The translations under genes and the position numbers were made by a program. The notes below the pieces were generated by a model. That model worked only from the letters and a program-made list of their open reading frames with translations. It ran no database searches and was not told the DNA's origin. Below, piece by piece: positions 14,764 to 22,260 of a DNA stretch of 26,550 nucleotides. Numbering within the stretch: the stretch's first letter is position 1; each line of letters opens with the position of its first letter. The DNA comes from JBBDWZ01 sp050732575 (lineage in GTDB: Bacteria; Gemmatimonadota; Gemmatimonadetes; Longimicrobiales; RSA9), in the NCBI GenBank assembly GCA_050732575.1, contig JBOHRF010000044.1:1-26550 (forward strand). The letters run 5' to 3'.

Positions 14764-17430
14764 CTATTCCTGTTTGAGCGCTTCCGTGGGCTGGATGCCC
14801 AGGGCGCGCCGCGTGGGTACGATGCACGCGAGCAGACACACGCCCAGCATGACGGCCGTAAACACAACCACGATAACCGTCGACTGCGCGACACCGATGC
14901 CGCCCGCCACAATCAGCTCGACTTCGCCTCTCAGCACCATGAATGACACGAATACACCGCTGGCCAGCCCCAGCGCGAGCTGAGTGAGAGGCCGCCTGAA
15001 GATGGCTGCCAGTATGCGACGGCGATCGCCGCCCAGCGCGATGCGAATCCCGATTTCGCGCGTACGGCGCGACACGGTGAACGACATGATCGAGTAGATG
15101 CCGGCCAGTGACAGTCCCAGGACCAGCAGGCTGACGCCGATCAGGATGCGCACACCAGTGTTGTACAGCTGCACGCCCTCAGCGCCGATGCGGTCCATGC
15201 GTTGCAGCTGATTCAGCCGCAGATTCGGCTCGAGCAAGGCGGCTAGCTGACGCAGGCGCGGCGCAAAGGATTCCGCATCTTGACGGAGGTGCACAGCCAT
15301 GTGAACGGAGGCGGCGCCGGCTTTCAGAGGAGCGTAAAGTCCCGCTGGACTCATCTCGGGGTGCCGAGTCATTGCGACTTGTTGGACCACACCGACGATC
15401 TCGTGCCAGGGGCCCCACTCATTTCTCGAGACCTGGAAGCGTACGCGGCGGCCGATTGGATGTCGTCCGCCCAGTACGCGTTGCACGAATTCCTGGTTCG
15501 CCACCAGCACGTGACGGTCGGACTCGAAGTCAGCCTCGCGGAATCCGCGTCCGGCAATCATGGGCGCACTCATGGTCGGGAAGAAATCGGCCGCGACCGC
15601 AGCCGTCTGGACCCACGGCGGCGCGGCCACGCCCTCAACCTCGATGTAGTCGACGCGATGGCTGCCGCCCGGCAACTGGCTGGCGAAGGTTACGCCGGCA
15701 ACGCCCGCCTCCGACGCCACGCGCCGACCCAGTTCATGGTAGGTGTTCACGGGGATCGCATCGTCAAGCTCGAGACGCACTGACAGGTATTCCTGCGCCG
15801 GCAAATCGAGCTTGAACGCCGCGACCCGCGCCGCGAACTGTCCGATGTACACAGTCGTGGCAACGGCGAAAACCGTGAGCGCGACCTGTGCCACGATGAT
15901 CAGGGTCCACACGCCACCGAACTGGAGGCCACCAGCGCCGGCAGCAACCTGGCGCAGGCGCGCGCCCAGTCCGCGCGTCACTTTGAAAGCGGGCAGCACA
16001 CCTGCGATGGTTGCGCCCAGTAACGTGAGCACCACCGCCCATACCACGCTGGGAAACGACAGGCTGGCGTGCCACCAGAAAGGCATGGCACCCTCGTACT
16101 CGATCAGGCGCAGAGCCATTCTCAGTGCCCAGCCGGCGATCGCGATGCCAGCCAGCGCGGCCAGTCCGCCCAACACCAACGCTTCGGCCACCAGCTGCGT
16201 GATGATGCGGCCGCGACTAGCGCCCAGCGCGTTGCGCACGATGATCTCGCTTTCACGCGTGGCCGCGCGCGCGAACATCAGGAGTGCAACGTTGGCGCAG
16301 ATCAGCGCCACCAGCACCACAAAGATGAGATTGCTCGAGTACAGGCTGGCGCGCACCAGCGACAGGCAGCGGGTCCAACTCATACCGGTGCAGTGGATCC
16401 CCGAGTTCGATTCCGCGTAGTGGCCGATGTGCGGCCGCAGATGCTCATGCGTCTCGGGAAACTCGGCGGCAGCGCGCCGGCCCGCTGCGCTGAGTTCAGC
16501 GCGTGCCTGCGCCAGCGTGACACCGGGGGCCAGCCTGCCAAACACCTCTACTGCCGGGCCCACGTTTGGGGCGAGGCCGGTGCCGTTCAGGCGCAGCGGA
16601 ACCCAGGCATTGTGGCTGTAGGGAAACTCGAATCCCTGCGGCATCACACCGACGATGGTGGCCGGCGTACTGCCCAGCTGCACGCTGCGTCCAACGATGG
16701 CGGAATCGCCGTGGAAACGCCTCTGCCACTCATGGTAGCCGATCACGATGACCGCGGCCGCCCCCATTCGTTCATCGGCGTCAACCAGGAAGCGGCCCAG
16801 CAGCGGAGCAGCACCGGTGATCCTGAAGGCATCAGCGTTGATCTCCGCCAATGCGATGGGCGAGCTTTCACCTTGTTCGACGATCAGGTTGCGAACGATC
16901 GTGCGGTAGGCACCGACATCGCGTACCGACTGGAGTTGGGAACGCCAGGCAATGACATCGGCCAAGCGGCTCGGCTGCGCACGATTCGCCGCCGCATCCC
17001 AATTGAGTATCGCCACGATGCGATCGCCATCCGGGAACGGCAGGGTGGGCCAAAGCATCTGCGTGATGGCCTCAAACGCGGCGGCGCCAATGGCAATGGC
17101 AACAGCCATGGCCACGCCGCCCACCAGCGTGAGGCCCGGGTAACGCACCAGCATCCGGAATCCCAGCTTGAAGTCCAGCCACGAGAAGCGCAGGTCATCA
17201 ATGCGCCGCAACCCGCGCGACACGCGCCCTTCTTCCTTGTACCGCTCCGTGCTGCCAAACTCGCGCCGTGCCTGGAGCAGCGCCGCAGACGGCGACAGAC
17301 CGCTGCGCACGAGATCCTCCGCGCGCAGCTCGATGTGCGCGCGGAATTCGGCGTGCATCTCCGATTCGACATCGGAGCGCTGGCGGATCCCTTGCCAGAG
17401 TGAGCGGATTCGTGCGCATGCAGAGAACAT
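14764..17430 (-). CDS. ADOP-type MacB-like permease (permease 3)
   Basis: An 888-aa paralogue with the same order: charged N-terminal domain (SLWQGIRQR, ARREFGSTERYKEEGR), TM1 after FKLGFRMLVRYPGL, first MacB-like domain (APLLGRFLVDADE, IVGVMPQGFEFP), FtsX block with RESEIIVRNALGASRGRI, and a second half ending in RTREIGIRIALGGDRRRIL and CIVPTRRALGIQPTEALKQE. The first linker to the FtsX block is unlike the others, with HCTGMSWTRC and two cysteines at about 356-364. The start is ATG 17430: AAGGAG lies 6 nt upstream, whereas the longer frame would need a TTG at 17445. It follows the serine hydrolase stop by 11 nt. Confidence 0.93.
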   Translation of the reverse strand: MFSACARIRSLWQGIRQRSDVESEMHAEFRAHIELRAEDLVRSGLSPSAALLQARREFGSTERYKEEGRVSRGLRRIDDLRFSWLDFKLGFRMLVRYPGLTLVGGVAMAVAIAIGAAAFEAITQMLWPTLPFPDGDRIVAILNWDAAANRAQPSRLADVIAWRSQLQSVRDVGAYRTIVRNLIVEQGESSPIALAEINADAFRITGAAPLLGRFLVDADERMGAAAVIVIGYHEWQRRFHGDSAIVGRSVQLGSTPATIVGVMPQGFEFPYSHNAWVPLRLNGTGLAPNVGPAVEVFGRLAPGVTLAQARAELSAAGRRAAAEFPETHEHLRPHIGHYAESNSGIHCTGMSWTRCLSLVRASLYSSNLIFVVLVALICANVALLMFARAATRESEIIVRNALGASRGRIITQLVAEALVLGGLAALAGIAIAGWALRMALRLIEYEGAMPFWWHASLSFPSVVWAVVLTLLGATIAGVLPAFKVTRGLGARLRQVAAGAGGLQFGGVWTLIIVAQVALTVFAVATTVYIGQFAARVAAFKLDLPAQEYLSVRLELDDAIPVNTYHELGRRVASEAGVAGVTFASQLPGGSHRVDYIEVEGVAAPPWVQTAAVAADFFPTMSAPMIAGRGFREADFESDRHVLVANQEFVQRVLGGRHPIGRRVRFQVSRNEWGPWHEIVGVVQQVAMTRHPEMSPAGLYAPLKAGAASVHMAVHLRQDAESFAPRLRQLAALLEPNLRLNQLQRMDRIGAEGVQLYNTGVRILIGVSLLVLGLSLAGIYSIMSFTVSRRTREIGIRIALGGDRRRILAAIFRRPLTQLALGLASGVFVSFMVLRGEVELIVAGGIGVAQSTVIVVVFTAVMLGVCLLACIVPTRRALGIQPTEALKQE

Positions 17431-17441
17431 CAACAACTCCT

Positions 17442-19043
17442 TCAATCCGTTCCCTCTTTCCTTTTCCCCGAATACACCCCCCCACCCTGATGCAACGCAA
17501 CGCTCTCCGCGCGACCGTTCTCTACCGTGAAAACCAGCCGGATCGTGTTGCTGGCACCGAGCGTGAACTGGTGGTTCCCCTGGTGGAAGAGCCGGCTCAC
17601 GCTCTGGCCCGCAGGCTGCGCGTTCAACCTTCCACTTTCCACGAACACGCGAATATCCAGTGCCCGTGCGCCTGCCTGGACTGTGTAAGTGCCGGTGTAC
17701 CGTGTCATGTCCTGCGCCGTGATGGGCACATCATCCACGCCGTTTCCTGCGGCCACCGCCGGTCTCACCGTCTCACTCCTGACCTTGCGCGCCGAGAGCG
17801 GGCTGCCTTCCAGGTCGGCAGCCAGGCCCGTCACCGCGCCCGTCGAGTCCTTGGAAAACGTCACGCACCACGGTGCACGCTTGATGTAGAACTTCGCGTC
17901 CGATTCCGCGTACATGCGGAACCTCACGTTGTTGGGCGCCTGGAACGTCAAGCTGCTGTCATCTTCCAATCTTACCGAGATATTGCTGCCGGTCTGTGCC
18001 TCGTAGGTGCCGGCGTAGCTCTCCAGTGTTTTCCCCGGCACGGAGACGACCGGGAAAGCGAAGGGCGGACCGCGGCGCAGGAAGTCCTGCCCGATGTCAT
18101 CACCGAACTGTCCGGCATTGGTCAGCATGACGAAGCCCACGCGCTTCTCCGGATCGAAACCGATGTACGTGCTGAAGCCGGCCGTACCGCCGCCATGCAT
18201 CACGAGTTTGCGACCCTGAAAATTCTGGATCTGCCAGCCCAGGCCGATGCTCAATTCACCTTCGACCGGCTTCTTCACCTCGTGGGCGAAGCGCATGGCG
18301 CGCTGCAGGTCCGTCTGCGGTGCACCGATGTTCGCCTTCAGGTACTTCAGCATATCCTCCATGTTGGAGCGCAGCCCGCCCGCGCCCTGAATCGCCTCAG
18401 TGGCAAACCAGAACGGGACCACGTCGCCGGTTGCGTTGTGGCCTTTGGTCATCCACGTTGCGATTTCGCCCGTTAGCGGGTAGCCGGTCATGGTCATGCC
18501 GAGCGGCCTGAGAATTCTCTCATTGAGAAGCGCGCCGTAGCTCTTGCCTGCCGCGCGCGCGAGCAGGTGGCCGAGCAAGCCCACGCCCAGGTTCGAGTAC
18601 TCGCTTTGGGCGCCGGGATCGCGCCGCAATTGATGGTTGGAAAGGAAAGCGTAGAGCTTCTCGATCGTGAAATCGGCGTACGGATTGGCCGCATCCGCCG
18701 GAGTGTGGTTGTCCGGCAGGCGCGGCAGTCCCGAGTAATGTGTGGCCAGGTCGAGCAAAGTGATTTGAATGCCACTGCGTGACGGTGCGGTAACACCCGC
18801 GGGCAGGTATTTCGAAATTGGATCGGTCAGCGCCACCTCTTTTTTGGCCACCATGTCGGCCAGCAATGCGCCCGTGAACGTCTTGTTGATGGAACCGATC
18901 TCGAATACCGAGCGCGGCCCCAACGGGCGCGTGTTCGGTCCCGCTTTGCCGTAGGACACCACGCGCGTGGAACCGTCCGCTTCCAGAATCCCAAGTACGA
19001 TGGCTTGCGATTCGCCATCCTCGACCAGGTAACGGAGCATCAC
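17442..19043 (-). CDS. Class-C beta-lactamase-fold serine hydrolase (signal peptide out of frame)
   Basis: The open frame gives 533 aa. The beta-lactamase/penicillin-binding fold is shown by S51-I-N-K54 (SxxK nucleophile), Y149-S-N151 (YxN) and H283-GG (the HxG version of the KTG motif). A C-terminal beta-rich extension of about 190 residues (340-533) resembles the lipocalin-like or DUF3471 tails of such enzymes. Members are esterases, D-aminopeptidases or peptidoglycan-related hydrolases and are usually exported. The frame opens at a GTG (19043) inside the mature domain; the real N-terminus lies in another frame at 19105-19165. It sits between permeases 2 and 3, so it probably acts at the cell surface with them. 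A resistance role is not implied. Fold sure, substrate unknown. Confidence 0.88.
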   Translation of the reverse strand: MMLRYLVEDGESQAIVLGILEADGSTRVVSYGKAGPNTRPLGPRSVFEIGSINKTFTGALLADMVAKKEVALTDPISKYLPAGVTAPSRSGIQITLLDLATHYSGLPRLPDNHTPADAANPYADFTIEKLYAFLSNHQLRRDPGAQSEYSNLGVGLLGHLLARAAGKSYGALLNERILRPLGMTMTGYPLTGEIATWMTKGHNATGDVVPFWFATEAIQGAGGLRSNMEDMLKYLKANIGAPQTDLQRAMRFAHEVKKPVEGELSIGLGWQIQNFQGRKLVMHGGGTAGFSTYIGFDPEKRVGFVMLTNAGQFGDDIGQDFLRRGPPFAFPVVSVPGKTLESYAGTYEAQTGSNISVRLEDDSSLTFQAPNNVRFRMYAESDAKFYIKRAPWCVTFSKDSTGAVTGLAADLEGSPLSARKVRSETVRPAVAAGNGVDDVPITAQDMTRYTGTYTVQAGARALDIRVFVESGRLNAQPAGQSVSRLFHQGNHQFTLGASNTIRLVFTVENGRAESVALHQGGGVYSGKRKEGTD

Positions 19044-19104
19044 GGCCAGGTCCTTGTCGGACGGGAAGTGCTGAGCCGTGCTGCTGGCTGGCAGCAGCAG
19101 CGCA

Positions 19105-19165
19105 CCGGCCGGAGGAGTGCATGGCCGACTATGCGGATCGCTGTCTTCGTTCTACGTGCCATCAT
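19105..19165 (-). pseudogene. Frameshifted signal peptide of the serine hydrolase
   Basis: ATG-ATG at 19165/19162 follows GGAGAG at 6-nt spacing and encodes MARRTKTAIRIVGHALL. The frame then runs off into an arginine- and cysteine-rich tail. Adding one base near 19111-19116 joins it to AGALLLPASSTAQ and HFPSDKDLAVMLRYLVEDG, i.e. the rest of a signal peptide, its cleavage site and the mature enzyme. This could be a real mutation or a sequencing/assembly error. Confidence 0.75.
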
Positions 19166-19212
19166 GAGAACTCTCCAGTACGGTTCGTGACAATCGTTCG
19201 TGTAGTTCAACG

Positions 19213-19360
19213 TCACAACTCAACCAACTAGCAGCATTAAATCGAGAGAACGCAGAGGAATCGTAGAGTAACGTTATCTCGTCATCACTTATGAATATGT
19301 TTGTTCGTACTCTGCGTCCTCTGTCGTTCCTCTGTGACCCTCTGCGACTGAAATCTTTTG
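19213..19360. repeat. Intergenic hairpin repeat, copy A
   Basis: Between permease 2 and the hydrolase. Imperfect arms at 19252-19270 and 19308-19325 (tagagta/tactctgcg type) are surrounded by more cagagg/cctctg stretches. The segment aligns along most of its length with copy B at 22107-22250 in the same orientation. It explains the otherwise empty 225-nt gap. Confidence 0.7.
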
Positions 19361-19390
19361 CAGGTCGCCGAGCGACGAACGTCAATCCTC

Positions 19391-22087
19391 CTATCCCTCT
19401 TTCAGCGCTTCGGTCGGCTGGATTGCCAACGTGCGCCGCGCGGGCACCGCACACGCGAGCAGCCCGACCAGCACCATGAAGCCGGAGATGGCGGCAAGCG
19501 CCAGCATCAGGCCGGCCAGGTCCCATTCGGTGAGACCAGAGAACAGGAGCAGGACCAGCAGATTGCCGACCAGGATGCCGGTGCCCAGCTGGAACGCAGC
19601 GCGCGCGAACATGGCCGACAGCACGCCGCGCCGACTGGCGCCGAGGGCGAGGCGTATGGCCATCTCGCGGGCGCGCCGCGTGACGGAGACGGACATGAGT
19701 GCAAATAGACCGGCAGCCGACAAAAAGATGGCGACTGCGACGACGACCGTGGCGGCCAGAGTCATCAGGACGAGGGGCAGAGTTCGGCGGCGCACGGCAT
19801 CGTCGAGCGTCCGCAGATCGTACAGACGCAAACCGGGCTCGACTTGCAGTGCGATGGCGGAAAGTCGGGGCGCCAGCGCGGCTGGGTCCCCGTTCACGCG
19901 CACCGCCACCATGGGCGGATACGCATCGGCCGGCGCCGCGGGCTGGAACAGGAAGTCCGCATCGCCGCGGTTGGTCGGCTCCATGCCGAGGTTGCGCACC
20001 ACACCCACGATCTCATACCAGATACCGGGCTGCTCGTCGTTGCGCCGCGCAGCATAACGCACGCGCACGCCCAGCACGTTGCCGCCCAGATTGCGCGCGA
20101 ACGATTCGTTGACGATGACCACGCTGTTCTGCGCACCCACATCGCCGGCGAGGAAATTGCGGCCCGCGACCAGCGGCACGTGGAACGCCCTGAAGAAGCC
20201 GACGTCGACGGCGGCAATGGGGACCGTGCCCTCGAGATTCGCATTCAATGTCACTGGCGATGCCGAACCGCGTTGCACTTCGATGACGCGCCGAGGGTGC
20301 ACCATGCCGGGCAGATGGCTGGCAAAGGTGACATCAGTGACGCCCGGCTGCTCGAGCAACCGGCGTTTCAGCTCGCGATAGGCGGTTGCCAGCCGCGATC
20401 GGAACTCCGCGTCGCTCAGCTCGACGGCGCTGCCGAATGCGGCCTCGCGATCCAGCTCGGGCCGGAACGTGAAGTAATCAGGCGCTGGGAAGCTGGCGCG
20501 CGCGCGATGATCACTCAGCGCTTCGCTCAGTAGACCGATCGCGGGCGGCAGGCACAACACGGTGAACGCGACCTGTCCGATGATGATGACCGACCAGATC
20601 CCGCCGAAGCGCATGCTCGTGCCGCCGCTGCCCAGGCGTTTCAATCCCTCCTGCACATGCGTGCCGGTTGCCTTGAGCGCCGGAATCATCCCGACCAGCA
20701 CCGCACAAACGATGGCTAGCACGGCCGCAAACAATACGGTCGGTAGTTCCAGAGTGTCGTTCAACCAGAAGGCGGGCGGCACATCAGTGTGGTGCGCATC
20801 GAAATACACGGTGGATCTAATCGCGAAACTCGCGAGCGCGAGGCCGACCAGCGCGGCGACGCTCGCCAGCACCAGTGCCTCGGCAAAGAGTTGCCCGATC
20901 ACGCGGCCGCGCGTGGCGCCCAGTGCACTGCGCACGATGATCTCCGATTCGCGCAATGAAGTGCGGGCAAATACCAATGTGGCCACGTTCGCGCATGCGG
21001 CCAGCAGCACCAGCAGGATGGCACCATAACCGAGGAGCATAGGGCCGGAAAATCGCTCCCAGGGCATGGGGCCCGCGTAGGGCCCCACGCGCGGGCGCAG
21101 ATGCTCGTGCGTTGCGGGATTCGACGCGGCCATGCGCTGGCCAATGGCATTCAGCTCGGCCTGCGCCGACTCGAGCGTGGCGCCCGCGGCCAGCCGGCCG
21201 AACACCTCGATGGGCGGGCCTTCCCGCGGCGGCGACTCTGTGAGCTGCAGTGGCAGCCACAGCTGCTGGCTGTGCGGAAAACCGAACCCTTCCGGCATGA
21301 CACCAACAACCGTGGCCATGGTGCGGCCGAGCTGCACGGTGCGCCCGATGATGCGGTCATCACCCAGGAACCGGCGTTGCCACACGTCGTGGCCAATGAC
21401 AACCACCTGCGCAGCGCCGGCCTGTTGATCTGATGCGAGCAGTGGGCGTCCCAGCAGCGGTGGAACGCGCGTGAGCGGGAACGCGGATGCGCTGATCTCT
21501 ACTGCCCGCACCGGCTCGGCGCGGCCGTCGGCCGAGATCAGGTTGCGCTCCAGCGCGCGGTACGCACCCAGTTCCACGATTGCAGTGAGCTGATCGCGCC
21601 AATGGAGATAGTCGTGCACCGAACGAGGCTCCGTGGCCAGGCGCGCCGCGTCCCAGTGCTCGATGCGTACGATGCGCTCGCCATCCGCGAAGGGCAGCTC
21701 CGGGAATAGCCGCATGGTCACGACCTCGTGCCAGGACGCACCGATGGCGATTGCAGCAGCGAGCGTCAGCCCGCTGATCAAGGACAGCCCCGGATACTTC
21801 ACCAGCATGCGCGCACCTAGCTTGAGATCCAGCCAGGAAAAACGCAGCGCGTCGACGCGGTGCAGTCCGCGAGATGCGCGGGCTTCCTCCTTATAGCGCT
21901 CGGTGCTGCCGAACTCGCGCCGCGCCTGCTTCAAGGCTTCCGATTGTGAGCGCCCCGTGCGCGCCAGGTCCGTCGCGCGCATTTCGATGTGCGCGCGGAA
22001 CTCATCGCTCATTTCCGCTTCGAATGACGGGCGCTGCCGGATGCCTCGCCAAAGTGAACGCAGGCGCGCATGTAGCTTTGAGATCAT
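19391..22087 (-). CDS. ADOP-type MacB-like permease (permease 2)
   Basis: An 898-aa paralogue, the most divergent of the four. It has the charged N-terminal domain (SLWRGIRQR, ARREFGSTERYKEEAR), TM1 after LKLGARMLVKYPGL, first MacB-like domain (PPLLGRPLLASDQ, VVGVMPEGFGFP), RESEIIVRSALGATRGRV, and a second half. The C-terminal coupling segment differs from the others: RAREMAIRLALGASRRGVL instead of RTREIGIR. It ends in CAVPARRTLAIQPTEALKEG. ATG 22087 (MISKLHAR) matches the paralogues and has AGGA 2 nt before it. It is flanked on both sides by copies of one intergenic repeat, unlike the tightly packed permeases 3 and 4. Confidence 0.92.
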   Translation of the reverse strand: MISKLHARLRSLWRGIRQRPSFEAEMSDEFRAHIEMRATDLARTGRSQSEALKQARREFGSTERYKEEARASRGLHRVDALRFSWLDLKLGARMLVKYPGLSLISGLTLAAAIAIGASWHEVVTMRLFPELPFADGERIVRIEHWDAARLATEPRSVHDYLHWRDQLTAIVELGAYRALERNLISADGRAEPVRAVEISASAFPLTRVPPLLGRPLLASDQQAGAAQVVVIGHDVWQRRFLGDDRIIGRTVQLGRTMATVVGVMPEGFGFPHSQQLWLPLQLTESPPREGPPIEVFGRLAAGATLESAQAELNAIGQRMAASNPATHEHLRPRVGPYAGPMPWERFSGPMLLGYGAILLVLLAACANVATLVFARTSLRESEIIVRSALGATRGRVIGQLFAEALVLASVAALVGLALASFAIRSTVYFDAHHTDVPPAFWLNDTLELPTVLFAAVLAIVCAVLVGMIPALKATGTHVQEGLKRLGSGGTSMRFGGIWSVIIIGQVAFTVLCLPPAIGLLSEALSDHRARASFPAPDYFTFRPELDREAAFGSAVELSDAEFRSRLATAYRELKRRLLEQPGVTDVTFASHLPGMVHPRRVIEVQRGSASPVTLNANLEGTVPIAAVDVGFFRAFHVPLVAGRNFLAGDVGAQNSVVIVNESFARNLGGNVLGVRVRYAARRNDEQPGIWYEIVGVVRNLGMEPTNRGDADFLFQPAAPADAYPPMVAVRVNGDPAALAPRLSAIALQVEPGLRLYDLRTLDDAVRRRTLPLVLMTLAATVVVAVAIFLSAAGLFALMSVSVTRRAREMAIRLALGASRRGVLSAMFARAAFQLGTGILVGNLLVLLLFSGLTEWDLAGLMLALAAISGFMVLVGLLACAVPARRTLAIQPTEALKEG

Positions 22088-22106
22088 CGTCCTGGCCAGA
22101 TTCTTC

Positions 22107-22250
22107 GCGACTCAACCATTTCAAAAGCTCTCAATCGCAGCGGAGACCGAGGAACGCAGAGTAACATTATCGTGTCAACAATAGAAACATTGCTGGCCGT
22201 ACTCTGCGGTCCTCGGCTGTTCCTCGGCGGCCCTCTGTGATTGAAATTTG
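22107..22250. repeat. Intergenic hairpin repeat, copy B
   Basis: Between permeases 1 and 2. CGAGGAACGCAGAGTA at 22148-22163 pairs with 22200-22215 at 15 of 16 positions, around a 36-nt loop. An outer pair, tcaatcgcag (22131-22140) and ctgtgattga (22235-22244), matches at 9 of 10. The segment is homologous to copy A. The ACGCAGAG/CTCTGCG core resembles short repeats I associate with intergenic DNA of several phyla. Confidence 0.75.
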
Positions 22251-22260
22251 TTCGGACCTG

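Noticed and set aside
17442..19043. Beta-lactam resistance gene
   Set aside because: The fold and SxxK/YxN/HxG motifs are shared by many esterases and peptidases. Its place inside a permease operon and the HGG motif give no support for drug resistance.
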